Of a DNA stretch of 52,812 bases, positions 21,101 to 30,200 are shown in pieces; the stretch's first letter is position 1, and each line of letters starts with the position of its first letter. Made by a program: the position numbers and the translations under genes. This DNA is from Tritrichomonas foetus (lineage: Eukaryota > Parabasalia > Tritrichomonadida > Tritrichomonadidae): the NCBI GenBank assembly GCA_001839685.1, contig MLAK01000798.1:9402-62213 (forward strand), written 5' to 3'. Under the pieces are notes generated by a model, which searched no databases, was not told where the DNA came from, and saw only the letters and a list, made by a program, of their open reading frames with translations.

Positions 21101-24100
21101 GATCCACTTGTAATGATTTCCTCCAAATTATCAATGAAAGATACTTCAAGAAAATCATTCAGAATTGATAAATTTTTATCACAAGATACACAAAGAGACT
21201 GTAGACATATCAAAAACGCAATTAGAACTCCTTTAATTATTGATATTGATGGACTTGTCACTGAACATTTAATCAGCACTATAAAAGTGACAAAGCTTGC
21301 TCGAGTTTCAATGTTGTCAAACGATTTTGAAAAAGTTCTCGCTGAAGCTCTAGAAAACGGAAGGACTTTAATTGTTGATGATGTAAATTATCTTCATCCT
21401 TTACTAGAATTGATATTTCCTCTACTTTTAATTGGAAATAATATTTCTGAACAAACAATCAAAATAAATGGCAGTGTTGTTAAAAGAAACCCAAAGTTCA
21501 AACTTTATCTTTTCACTTCAGAAAGAGCTAGAAGACAGCTTCCAATGAATTTGATTGCAAGAGTTACTTTAATTAAAACAACATTTAATTCATCAATTAA
21601 CTTGATGATTCTCACCAAGATATTTGAAAAATTCTATCCAGAAAAAATATACGTTCCAACATCAACCGATAAAATGGAAAATAGAATTGAATCGCTGAGA
21701 TTAGAAAACGATATGATTGATTTCATGGCAGAAATGTATACAAATTCCCAAAAAGATGATGACTATGTATTTTCTGAAGATGAAATGCTTAGCGATATGC
21801 TTGGTACTAAGGAACAATTCTTACAAATGAATCAAGATATAAATACAAATCAATTTCTTTCTGATAAGAAAGAAGAAATTAAGTTTCATCCATTTGTTGA
21901 AACTTGTCGTCACTTTTGGCATGCCATTTCTCGATACTTACCTAAAATTGGAATTAAACAGCATTTTTCCATAGCCAATTTCATGAATTGCGTGAACAGG
22001 GCTATAGAATTAGCCACACAAGATATAGAAAAACTGGTTAAATGTTTGATTTCATCAGTTTTCCAAACTCTCTGTAAGTCTTTATTATTTCATGAGACTG
22101 TCTTTACGATGTTTATTATTTCATTCTTTATGAGAGTTCAAGAGGGAAAATGTAAAGCTTCAGATTTAGAAGTGATTATTAATCATTGCATTTTAGAATT
22201 AAACGGTGTTGTTGATCTCAAAACTTACGAATCATTAAAAGGTGATCCAGTTGAACAATTGAAATTTGCAAATGTAGCAAATGTATATAATTATATTTCA
22301 CAACTCATTTATGAATATATTGGGGAGTTTGAACAGTTTATTTATCCATTTAAATCAGAATTATTTATTTCAGATGATCCACAAAGAATTACATTGATTC
22401 GGACAACATTATTATCAGATTGCACTGAAAATTTAGTTAATTTTGTATCATCAAAATCAAGAGGTTGTGCTCAATATTTCTTATTATATGATGATGATAA
22501 ATATTTGGAAAATATTAAAAATACAGTTTTTGAAGGAATGAAAGCTGGTCATTGGATAACTTTGTTTTATACCAAACCTTCTGTAAAATCATCATCAATT
22601 ATAAATCAAATATGTGACCAATTAAGCTTAAATATTCCATCACCAGATTTCCGATTGATTATTGTTGCAGAAGATTTAACATATTTACCAATCCAAGTTC
22701 TTAAATCAAAATGTTATGCGTTTTCTGCATTTCCATCAATCAGAAACCAAATGGAAGAAATTTACATGCAGCATGGCCATCTTATTCGCTCAAGTACAAA
22801 TCCACTCGCGATGAAACGTATTATTTTTATGTCTTCTTTACTTTTAACTGCAATTAATTTCAGAGAACTATTGTGCCCGGCGGGATTTGTAAATATGACT
22901 TTCTTATCACCTTCGATGATGAAGGAAGTAATTGGAATTATTAAAAATGTTCTTGACTTACAATCTAGGGATATTCCATTCAAGAATATAATTGAAAATT
23001 ATATTCAAAATTTATTTGGCCGATCAATAGTTGATACATTTGATTACCAAAAAGTTAAAAATATGATTCACTTTATGATTTGTCCAGAACTAATGATACC
23101 TAATTTCAATTTCACTTCTGCCGAGTGCTGGCAAATACCTGATGAAACTCAGTCTTTTGAACAGCTTCCTGTTATTTCTGATGTTGATATTTTATTAATG
23201 GAAGAGAAGTTTGGAACACCACTCAGAAATTGGAACCTATCAAGAATGATCATTCATCGGTTTAATAAACTTAAAGATAAACCAAATATAAATCTCGATT
23301 TGGTAAAGCCTAAACTTGAAAGTATTTTAGTTTCACTTCCATCAGTGATTTCAACATCTGATGAGTCAAAATTTGGATCACCAATTTATATATTCTTATT
23401 ATCAGAAATAGAAAGATATAATGCAACTATTAATGAAGTTAAAAAATCACTTATTAATCAAGAAATTGATGTTTGTAAAGCCATAGTGAAAGAAAAAGTA
23501 CCAGAAAGGTGGAAAAATATGTGTGGTTACAGTGGGGTAACTGTTTTCACTAAGTTCATAACATATTTACGTGATAAAAATAGTATTTTAATACTATGGA
23601 TGAAAGACCAAAATATTCCGCATCCGATTGATATTCGCTTTATTTGTAATATAAAAGGCTTATTTTTATCATTTCTGGCTGAAGAATCAATTCGATTGAA
23701 AATCCCAATGTGTAAATTAAAATTTGAATACACAACAAAGGAAATTATTGATGAAAGTATAAACAAAAATTCTATTTTATCACTTTCAAATATTTCTGTT
23801 ATGTGTGGATCATATAGAGAAACTGCAAATTCCTTCGTTGACAATTCACCAAATCAAACAGCATTTTCGAAAATGCCAACAATTAATTGTACTATCACTA
23901 AGAAAAAGTCTAAACTAGAATTGAATCAACAAACAATTCCAACAAAAGAAGATAATAAAAATAAAGAAAAAGAAGCTGAAAAAGATCATGAATATGATGG
24001 AATGTTTAGATGTCCATTATTTAAATCGATTCCAACTGAAGAGTTTTCATTGATTGAAGATTTCCAAAGAAATGATGGTGAGATAGAAAACTTTATTCAG

Positions 24101-24190
24101 TACATTTATCTTCCAACTGACGAACCTGAGTGGCGTCATATTGCAAATGGCACATCACTTATATGCCATACAACAGACAACTTTTCATGA
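12107..24190 (+). CDS. Divergent dynein heavy chain with degenerate AAA1 site
   Basis: A 4,027-residue intronless dynein heavy chain. A tail and linker occupy about 1-1370. Walker A motifs of the AAA ring are GGDLIGKT (1412-1419, AAA1), GEPNSGKT (1723-1730, AAA2), GPKSCGKS (2111-2118, AAA3) and GETGTGKR (2434-2441, AAA4). The stalk coiled coils (about 2655-2755 and 2870-2950) flank a microtubule-binding tip starting DNPPNQFKKLICLICVLLG (about 2764). AAA5, AAA6 and the C-terminal domain follow, with the family motif FRCPLFK near 3967. In AAA1 the Walker B region reads WLILRNIEL (1460-1468) where active dyneins have WACFDEFNR, so both acidic residues are gone (Arg1464, Asn1465). AAA2's usual DGPVD is NGPLT. 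It is a flagellar or non-canonical dynein, possibly without the main ATPase. The start is the first ATG of the frame. Confidence 0.93.
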   Translation: MEGDDSPYSLPRLPRPTTSQRPKTNSLNTRTLFNSPSLEKQSNEYDILPNDEIVDGILLRTQNPPLLAIRKTIKKPSNNKIAEIHRPTTGMSHTIGSQTNQLQSIISKRPLTGLKEPKMDYTGAKRIEKEIQDERNSIAFSEDLISYFSKHKDGRGHRFIYLNYAKSRKDPTFSPYDLVKVPFAEVKEEYFTMSVNGVTRVQPGGNTEYVSLDQWSRECNEYETIHKLSTFKHYFVWKPFRIWKKFVMKQRYKQIKEDITKMSPYYNPSFFKIAVGVFQTSCQPILSEYLLCLLPQKKYLMNTYKNLVTTNKETLQDKFSDFMDNFIGFVLELDADIRDPDRILVKNSDFPESNRYFPKLGELMVLEQKKTDERQRRIKLVHYELEAFAGFIRMLDYSILEDLVHNALECWRKADQYISQDMSSIFQIEISFNDNGEVVFDPSFDDLINSINETLDDSLATLDKLPRLLMSPAVRPHLREIFTNLTELFDDGPRFKDFADSLVEFSKIKEHIIKVITESFEDAKKHSQSYKEYFPIYETGKLWDPKDYLHPRGGVSHFYDLNKTYNNKYLDTEDFIYDPANQMVINFDAIRKDVQRFAEDQVKLLKFRACTVSGALYIDSRNLRSALTPIPVNSLNHMQNTLKDLMFQTVDYLNKLFKVCGQRLKKEPTKLEEFVDFCDFINRMSDMTPLITNEIYFIDELFGLFEGCRFTAAGNIEHIRSPLHTAFQNFKKDQGSALQMKDMLFNKFIEKLEEIIKEKERKLEKYHKHFLKFPTSLTDDDLDILLNTSLKAKEKIENMSSEIEELLLCQEILKHKTNDFTIFQLVMNDALYQENLFGAIKDWHELSRLVNEVSFAQIDINGFRKLITHLYATVLQMRKGSPNPILEELYFKVREIVPYIDQLEVLSNSKMQLHHWNRLFEECGQPNSYYGQIKIEELISLGILKEKDTITVITSTAQGESQLEAEFQEINNKWKEVEIPLLEVPEAKTDENILIGSITGILSEIADSQIVLYKMLQLPYVQGIKENVQALSSKLETNASILEEWMIFQKNWIMLCPIFASDSIKSVLPQCVNRFGIVKRRWLSLVRHTASNMTLFHICSFPALLEMLKENNNTIDSILSTIFKYLDTKREIVPRLYYLSNDEVMTMISTNDFSVINKQLVKLFMNIETVDSRQQDAKDVRSMTESQNFQRIKIYGLTGKYGDSLPFARPIQCVGPCENWINQLIEGMKISFRENLASSLQNFFQQPLRTWLEGIPSNIAIIALNVQFTNEIQECFNNFENDIRTFQNYRNTLEDRINIMVSSFKDTKSLDKYEIVKYSMILMLLKYHLDQAEKLSMRSHDISQEFNWKYLLHNDFNYQNNTLTVAFGDYSQEHGYEFYGNPKPFVFCQSSLRSLTNIISVLSAGKHALLTGGDLIGKTHLTKTLALFYGRPNFECSSYPASTTIILERMILGAIGSGSWLILRNIELQSFTNLAFIYDSIKNLQIKIQNDLLACLINGKETKINKNCRLIMTTTNPPNHKSTEIPAQLRSVLKPIGFLAPDMNDVIKTIFFSLGFINYHLLTDGLIHTIATVERIFSYLQIKSVFVPLIKIASSSFKMRLELSNAVLTDNIELNKDPLIAEQFVVARAIYDYFIHQLRSSHASIFFNVLHSNFPIFEGIDIFKLRVTKPDLFNFEIIENKISNIVKNEIENECGYLPYSYLESKVISLYHMLQTNNCIIITGEPNSGKTLIVDYLKKAYDEISKENENILPIKIYDIYHHSDRPENIFGCIGSPNQSKQNADDSRQHYGQLQSYLYDMNNYNSGQENVHRILRFNGPLTPFFVNFLTESFHGNQCRIGTFDTFTFDGTIHFIIETSGIENINPTILCNCAILPMRNTQIYRNIAVDSINCEVSNPKLIFNRLLPKMQTTFMPEEITKMENVFCQMAPAVVSFVFRLRNNIFSSESPIKINGGAVVLSDHMPYLALQYALYYFKETNCDTLDDKQLKHSFAFAFFTIFSNILEPMPVLTFDTWIRASFQINVPLDWVGFDVPDHFWNVFPRPCLQAMYHENSILVPLDFKQLGKDPYVTPSDRSSKITLVKDISVITAPFLPLLKQASILTKNKQNLLIYGPKSCGKSNFLNLLLRDMDDIIPIFMPITPLSNSNTALQFLSNHSPTTKKEYFMPKDDKTYAVIFDNIDPDDLQTLEFIRMIASSNKIPLSSKNDPKSLELVHLHNYFLIVVTEDIKKLQPRFITKFTPIQVFEPSQDTMKYIFVEIASHYGIDEDFVNDILKIAYGMKIPNFNALKLLELIIHMEHKAALTDKELEFCLRAMISEFNLLFYHFADDFDRENFKKIYFSVFGNRIGQTVFEDFLPKKILTLPELSYNEAQTNFEVKILVQQEHLLAEELIFHYSSFNTNNSEKSIITFYPYVINKYVMLQRAICYPSSVVFLKGETGTGKRSLARFVTLMKGFEFFELPEVDYDVENTIKIFSKLITTTVDSKNPVVAFIRVTNNNKFTFSLVENLMKTYNFSTYFSDTELINLYQQSMKVATNDSRQKLQIYSQIKDKLMMKLRFFISVDQHFCTAKYSQSYTILFELSETKDLEETALATLSKVSAIEKHPSLHLLFSQIHSLIVPKFARSHPNQYIDFLNTFSSFVKSETVLISNRNENNKLALDYLSMIEATKNQLKKEIDKMEPLIADMRSKTEESQKEFNNKKEAIGARLRKIEEHEIEIQEDLNRFKEELEEVNKDIAQDLTNVSMSSTNVVNMKEDEILKLQSFADNPPNQFKKLICLICVLLGLSDDYEISGKDLLQNKSFFTILKQIDHTSISVRSLGVARKFLTETRIDKEELKAVSISAFHIYVWVMDVYKYAVHANEIQTLETQIAKNTAQLEQYKIEASVEKDSIMQVQNSLEKELKGIMDYNGDYNESAEKLEELKSDFDTANTILSNLDSYRMKLHEEVNEYGRTQKMITGNSVLFAAFIVYCGAMEQEKRIQFLKEVCKILEAGNLTYTDNDPLVMISSKLSMKDTSRKSFRIDKFLSQDTQRDCRHIKNAIRTPLIIDIDGLVTEHLISTIKVTKLARVSMLSNDFEKVLAEALENGRTLIVDDVNYLHPLLELIFPLLLIGNNISEQTIKINGSVVKRNPKFKLYLFTSERARRQLPMNLIARVTLIKTTFNSSINLMILTKIFEKFYPEKIYVPTSTDKMENRIESLRLENDMIDFMAEMYTNSQKDDDYVFSEDEMLSDMLGTKEQFLQMNQDINTNQFLSDKKEEIKFHPFVETCRHFWHAISRYLPKIGIKQHFSIANFMNCVNRAIELATQDIEKLVKCLISSVFQTLCKSLLFHETVFTMFIISFFMRVQEGKCKASDLEVIINHCILELNGVVDLKTYESLKGDPVEQLKFANVANVYNYISQLIYEYIGEFEQFIYPFKSELFISDDPQRITLIRTTLLSDCTENLVNFVSSKSRGCAQYFLLYDDDKYLENIKNTVFEGMKAGHWITLFYTKPSVKSSSIINQICDQLSLNIPSPDFRLIIVAEDLTYLPIQVLKSKCYAFSAFPSIRNQMEEIYMQHGHLIRSSTNPLAMKRIIFMSSLLLTAINFRELLCPAGFVNMTFLSPSMMKEVIGIIKNVLDLQSRDIPFKNIIENYIQNLFGRSIVDTFDYQKVKNMIHFMICPELMIPNFNFTSAECWQIPDETQSFEQLPVISDVDILLMEEKFGTPLRNWNLSRMIIHRFNKLKDKPNINLDLVKPKLESILVSLPSVISTSDESKFGSPIYIFLLSEIERYNATINEVKKSLINQEIDVCKAIVKEKVPERWKNMCGYSGVTVFTKFITYLRDKNSILILWMKDQNIPHPIDIRFICNIKGLFLSFLAEESIRLKIPMCKLKFEYTTKEIIDESINKNSILSLSNISVMCGSYRETANSFVDNSPNQTAFSKMPTINCTITKKKSKLELNQQTIPTKEDNKNKEKEAEKDHEYDGMFRCPLFKSIPTEEFSLIEDFQRNDGEIENFIQYIYLPTDEPEWRHIANGTSLICHTTDNFS

Positions 24191-24541
24191 AAAAGTCTGT
24201 CATTTACAGATATTTTTTTTTGTTATTAAATATTAATTTTTGTTCATTCGTTTTCATTTTTATTATCATCTTAATGATTTCCTGCACATATAGTTTTATT
24301 AGTTTGTTTCTATGCATAAATTCCAAATATAGTTAATCGTTCTATCACCAAGAATAATTGTAAATATAAAATATGAAGATTCATTTACTCTAAAAATTCC
24401 CATTAATTAAATTATGAAGGATATATGAAGAGAAATTCATTTTACAACTGCTTATCCCTATTTATTTATTTTTCATCCCATCATAATGCAAAATATCAAA
24501 AAATATTGAAAATCAAATAATTTAAATTTCATTTTTTTGAA
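24191..24541. other. Intergenic, nothing recognised
   Basis: AT-rich sequence between the dynein stop and the tautomerase stop (convergent genes). No gene, repeat or RNA is recognised. Confidence 0.6.
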
Positions 24542-24967
24542 TTATTTTTCTTGTTTCTTTTCATAAATATCTTTCATGTGATCTGGAAAGATAAAAAGAC
24601 CATTTCCAAAGGACCAGTTAGCAAAAGCATCATTTTCCTACATGATAATGATAATGTCATTTGGCGGCACTTCTTTTTGTAACTCCGATGCATGCTTGAC
24701 AATAGAAGCAAAAAGCGTTTTCTTTTTATCAGCGTCGCGACCTTCACCAACCAAAATTGTGATAAGAACAGCTTTATCACCATGCTCAACACCCATATAG
24801 CTTTTTGATGTAGTGATATTATTCGGCTCAACTTCGTTGAAAATATGCCAGAAATCAGGTTGAGTGACATTAAAAACTTCCATCACACCTTTATGAATAG
24901 CATCAGAAATTGCCTTCTTGGTTTCAGGAAGGAGGTCTTTCCGTAAGGTAATCCTCACAAGAGGCAT
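24542..24967 (-). pseudogene. Tautomerase_2-like gene interrupted by one TAG
   Basis: The frame opens MPLVRITLRKDLLP, placing the catalytic proline right after Met as in 4-oxalocrotonate tautomerase-type enzymes. This selects the ATG at 24967 over the Met 13 codons upstream. The rest follows the bacterial Tautomerase_2 pattern (DFWHIFNEVEPNNI, YMGVEHGDKAVLITILVGEG, KKTLFASI, PPNDIIIIM). After 109 codons a TAG (24638-24640) interrupts, but the same frame continues for 31 codons with the family's C-terminal signature ANWSFGNG and ends at TAA (24542-24544). It is a pseudogene by a single nonsense change, a sequencing error, or a readthrough gene. The family is mainly bacterial, so lateral transfer is likely but inferred. 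Confidence 0.8.
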
Positions 24968-26753
24968 TATCAGAATAGAAATAATGTGAAATATCGACTT
25001 TTTCATATATTATTTGGTCGTTTTTATCAAGAAATTTATCAGTTAAGTAACATGAGCTCTTTTCCAAAATTCATATTAATATACCAATGGAAGTCCATAT
25101 ACGGATCTGCTTATAGTATGTAATACTTCAGAAGGTGATTTAATTCATTGAACACAAAGTTATAGCGAAAGAAGAACCTATGTCACCAAATGAAAAAATT
25201 CATTTTTTAAATTTGATTACTAAATATAATAATATATCATATCTCAATTTATTGCTACAATTTATATGGAAACTTATGGAGAAAAACGAATTTTAAAAAT
25301 TTATTTTTCTGCGAATTTCGATCAAATTCATTCAATTTTTAAATACTTAAAATTATTTCTATAGAATGATAATATCTCAAATTCCAAACTACAAAAATGT
25401 GAATAAAAATATCATCAATAACTAAATGATTCAGTTGTTATATAATTAAAATTGGTTATTCTAAAGTTTCAAGGATTTGGTAAAAAAAAAACTTTTTAAG
25501 ATTTTGTGATATTATATGGTCGTTAAATTCCGTTTACAGAAATAACCATTTATGTGAATAGGTTTCTATTCAGTTTTATCTTAGTAACAACTTTCATAAG
25601 ATATTTACTTTTGTTATTAAAAATGTATTAGTTATTATTTTCTTCCTAAAACGAATCTAAATGGTTTGACGGAGACCGTTTATTTGTGAAATCATAATAG
25701 CTAAATAGGAAAAAACAAAAAAAATTGGTAATTTGAAATTAGCTCATATTTGGTGATAGTAATCTCCTAGTATAACTATGCTTATATTCTAAATATCTAA
25801 GCGAAACTCAATGGTCAACTTTGACATACGTTCTGCAAAAGATTTTAAAGAGTACCTGAAAGCTTTGAGTTTCTTATAAAAATGATGTATATTTAGTATT
25901 TATGAGGAGGACCATTAATTAAAAAATATTAAAAAGAAATGTATGCTAAAATAATTTCGAGAATATGAGATTTCTGCAATACTAAAAAAAAGACAAACCA
26001 TTGAAAAATTATTTTAGAATTGAGATGTTGGAATATAAACTATTCATAAATTCAATAAGAAAAGTTTCCTTAAACAACCAGACATACTCAGAATCTTTTT
26101 GTTTGTTTTCTTTGAGTTTTTGAGAAGTTATAGGATGTTGAGAAATGTGATGATACCCTTTCATATAGTAATAGGAAACTAATAATAATGAATACCTTTG
26201 GTTAATACTTCCCTGATGTATTTTTTCTTGAATTTAATCTTTCTTTCTAATCTGAAATATCGGAATTGAGTGATTTGATTTTTTTTTCTATCGTGCATGA
26301 TCTCACATTTTTGCCTCGTAATCGTCTTTTTCATTTGTCTGATATCGTTTGCTTTGTTGGGTTAATTTGGTCGCATTATGAAATCTATACGTTAAAAGAA
26401 TTCAGACTTTATTTGGTCTGATGCTTATATCTCGAGAACGAATCGAACTCTCTTATGTTTTCTGTCTGTTAATCGATGATATACATGAAGCCAAGGCTAT
26501 AGGAAAAGTTTAAAAAAAATCTGTAAGAGAGACTTTGAAAAAAACAATTTTTAATTTTGATTTTAAAAAACACGAATATCTTCATTTTTTCTATGTATAT
26601 ATTTTTTATAACAAAGATTAATTGCAAATAATATTTGTGATGTAATTATCCTCGATATAATAACAAAAAAATAAATTCATAGTCAGATAACTCTATTTTT
26701 AATTTTTGCCATTTTTTTTAATTTCTCTTTATCTTTCTCTAGCATAGTGAATC

Positions 26754-26777
26754 NGTGACTCCTGTTGCACATTTCTN
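26754..26777. other. Two unresolved bases (N at 26754 and 26777)
   Basis: The only ambiguous bases in the window, in non-coding DNA; they signal a draft assembly here. Confidence 0.95.
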
Positions 26778-26898
26778 CGCGCATACATGTGATGAATATA
26801 CATTGAAAATATAAAGGCTCAATTCCGAGATTTTTTTGCGTTTCAGTAACTCTGATTTTAATGAATTGTGTAAATCAAAAAATATTTCAAATTAACTG

Positions 26899-26922
26899 AA
26901 AAAGTTTCACTTTTTGTTGGGG
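26899..26922 (+). promoter_or_regulatory. Palindrome plus TTGGGG, distal copy
   Basis: AAAAAGTTTCACTTTTT followed by GTTGGGG. It parallels the element at 27215-27237, 316 bases nearer the HECT gene. The function is unknown. Confidence 0.35.
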
Positions 26923-27200
26923 ATTTGAATGGTTTTTTGGTGGCATATTAACACGCTCCCTCTCATTCTAATTCACTCTCTCTATGTATCTCATTCTTGC
27001 CTATTACATGACGGTTTGTCATTCAAAAACATGATTATAAAAAATATATTTCCAATTATTATTCTTTATTATCACATTACATTTATATCATTTATTTGTC
27101 CAAAACATGCTCCACTGGCTGGATATGAAATCATTCATAACTGGAGATGCGAGGTGCATTGTCTAGTGGGCTAACCTTCCTTTCATTAACAAATCCATTT

Positions 27201-27237
27201 AACTTTCGGAATTCAAAAAGTTAAACTTTTTTTGGGG
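27201..27237 (+). promoter_or_regulatory. AACTTTCGGA and palindrome upstream of HECT gene
   Basis: AACTTTCGGA (27201-27210), also found at 545-554 before PEPCK, is followed by AAAAAGTTAAACTTTTTTT and GGGG (27215-27237). It lies at -61 to -25 from the HECT start. A promoter role is inferred from position and recurrence. Confidence 0.4.
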
Positions 27238-27261
27238 TAATAAAATTATTTAAATTTTTTG

Positions 27262-30200
27262 ATGGGAGGGTCATCCTCACAAGTAAACCAGGTTTCATTT
27301 GATACATTTTTTAATTCGAATGACAAACCTATATTTGTTATATTGCCTGAAGAATTAGTTTTAAAGCAACTTTTTTCTCCATCGCATAATGAAATTTCAT
27401 TTTATCAAAAAAAGTCGAATTATGGAATGAAAGCAATGACAATAATTGATATTCTTATGAATTATTCCATTCTTACACAAGAAAAATCTCAATTTGAAGC
27501 ATTTAAAAAGATCATCATTCCAAATTTTTCACAATCTCTTTTGACAGACAATCAGAACTTTATTTATTCAAAATTACTTTTTGATTATCATCAATCATTG
27601 AATGATCTTTTTAATGAAAAAAATAAAGATTTCATTGAAAATTTAATAATGAAAGAAAATAAAATTCCCATTTTAAATGAACAGCTGAATAATTCTTTAA
27701 TGGATTTTGGTATAGAAAGTATCCAACAATTTCAAGGAGTGATTAAAAAAGTTTATAAAAATAATTCCATTTCATTTAAGTTCACAAAAAAGAGTTTTAA
27801 ATCTGACAAAATCATAACATTTTTAGAATCCAACCAAAATAATGCACAACTTTTAATGTATTCTTTTGTTTGGGGTTTACATATTAATGATCTAAAGTTG
27901 ATTTTACTTTCCCTGAAATTTATGACCGATTGTAATGTTTCCATGAAAAAATCCCATTTAGAAAAACCTTTTCGTTTTGAATACAACGATAGCCCGGAAC
28001 TTATTTTCTCTATTTCACGACAATTATGTCGAGGATATATCAATTTCAATAGTTTTACTTTACCAAATAAATATATTTCCCCGATTATTGCAGCTAATCC
28101 ATTTTATTTATTAGCTTTCAATTTTCGTGATTCTTCTTATGAGCTATTAAAAATAAGAATATCAAATAATAATATTAATGATGATAGTCAAAGGTTTTCT
28201 ACAATTGAATTACCACTATATTTGAAAAAATCTTGTTCAATAGCATGCCTAAATAATACTTTGGTTCTTGTTAATAAAAACGGAAAAATATTTTTAGGTT
28301 CTATCGAACCATTTTTTATCAACCGTCAAAGAGCGAAAATTCTTCCTGCAAGATCACCCAAATTCAGACTCCCTTTTTCATCTGATGGGAAATTCATTTA
28401 TTCACTTGTTTCTACGTCAGAAGTCGCAGTTTTTAAGACTTCCATTGAGAGTAACTCTCTTGTTTATATTCACAGCATTAAACTTAAGCTAGGTCATAGT
28501 GCTTTACTGGAACCATGTAATAAAGAATTACTTCCAAAATCTTTTTTTACTAATGCATCGATGATTTCCAATGGAATAGTAATTGAATTTATATATCCAC
28601 TAAACTTTGGATCTGATCAATGGCACCATTTAATTCGAAGTTTTTCGGTAATAACTGGAAAACACATCGGTGATCATTTAGCATCACTTCCTTATAAAAT
28701 AGACTCTTTATGTTATGATCCATTTTCAAAGTATCTTTGGTCATTATCGGTTCACAATGATGGAGTATGCTTTATTAAATTTGATTTTACAGGATCTGAT
28801 CCACCATGGATCTCTAATTTTAGACTAAATCACCATAACAATGATACCAAACCACCTGAAACTATTGATTCATATAAATCATATGCCATCAATTATCTAC
28901 ATTCAGTGTTTTGCCCATTTTTAGGCTCATCTTTTAGTCATCATGAATATTTAAATGATTTTTTTACATGCTGTTCAGGATCAAAAATCATTGATTTAAT
29001 ATTATCAATGATTGAATCAGATAATTTAATTTTGAATCAAATTTTGTTGTTCTTATTATGTATTCAAATTAGAACAGTCAAAATGAATAAAGACCAAGAG
29101 ACAAAATTGCTTAATATTTTGCAATCCCTGACTGAAAATCCTACTATATATTTATTCGTTTTTCATTTTATCATAAGTATATGCAACAGCATCAACAAAA
29201 ATAATGTCGCTCATTACTTTTCTAAACTTCAACTAACAAAAAATCATTTGGATCCATGCTTACTTTTATTCACGTTATCCCGACTTGAAAACACAAAAAA
29301 TTTCTCATATATTTTTAATTCAGACAATCTTAGTTTATCAACTATTTTTTCCCAATTGAGGTACGCCAAATCCCAAACAGATATTCCAATTGAATTACAT
29401 GAATTTATATTGGGATATCAAGCATCTTTGTTTCGATCTTTGTCAATAAATATGAAAGAAAACCCACAAAAACTTACTCGTATTGAAAATAATGTATTTT
29501 TTTATACATCATTAGTTTTTGAAAATATGTTTTTGTTTTTAGTTGACGCGAAATCAATTTCAGATCTAGAAAAATCCATCTTTTTCAATTTTTTTTCACG
29601 ATTTATGGTGTTAATTAACATAGAAATAGTTTCATCTAAGATTTCAAGATTATTATTACCCATTATTTCACAAATGTTTTCCCAATGTACGGAAAAAATT
29701 GCAGAATTTCACAATAATCTAAATTTCTTTTATTTCTTTTTCAATGAACTTTTCTTTCTTTGGGTTCGTTGTTTTAAACAAATTATTACATTTTCTGATT
29801 TGGAATTATTCCAAAGATATGAACAATTTCTTGATATTAAGATGGAGAAGGAAAAAGCATTAAATGATATCTTTAACAACTCTTTAACCAATGATGATTT
29901 TTCAAAATTAATTGAGCTGTTTTATAAGAAGGTAATGAATCCTATTAATAAAAGGTTAACCAAAGACGACCTTGATTTAGAAAAGTTGATTCTTTTGGCA
30001 ATGATATATCAACTTAATTTTCAAAATACAATTATAGCATTCCATAAAAATTCGAACAAAGAAAATGAACCAGTTCCTAATGAAATTCGACAAATCATGC
30101 AATCCATTTATAAAATCCGTTCAAATTTGCGTTCTAAAAAACAATCTGTTGAAGATCCAAATTTATTTATTTCAATGAGGAAAAATATTGTTGAGAAATG

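Larger units (their letters stand above)
24968..27261. other. 2.3-kb intergenic region without a recognisable gene
   Basis: I found no supported gene, tRNA or repeat family. Unresolved bases occur at 26754 and 26777. The 246-base frame at 26929-27174 has biased, hydrophobic composition and no family pattern, so it is not called. Near the HECT gene are two related motifs, 26899-26922 and 27215-27237. Confidence 0.55.

Noticed and set aside
24574..24870. 98-codon minus-strand frame over the tautomerase C-terminus
   Set aside because: The tautomerase signature continues in the original frame after the TAG, so no frameshift into this frame is needed.
26425..26455. GTTCGATTC on the minus strand as a tRNA B-box
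   Set aside because: The flanking bases do not form a T-stem and no tRNA-like fold is found on either side.
26929..27174. 81-codon plus-strand frame
   Set aside because: Low-complexity hydrophobic composition, no family pattern, and it overlaps the presumed HECT promoter region.
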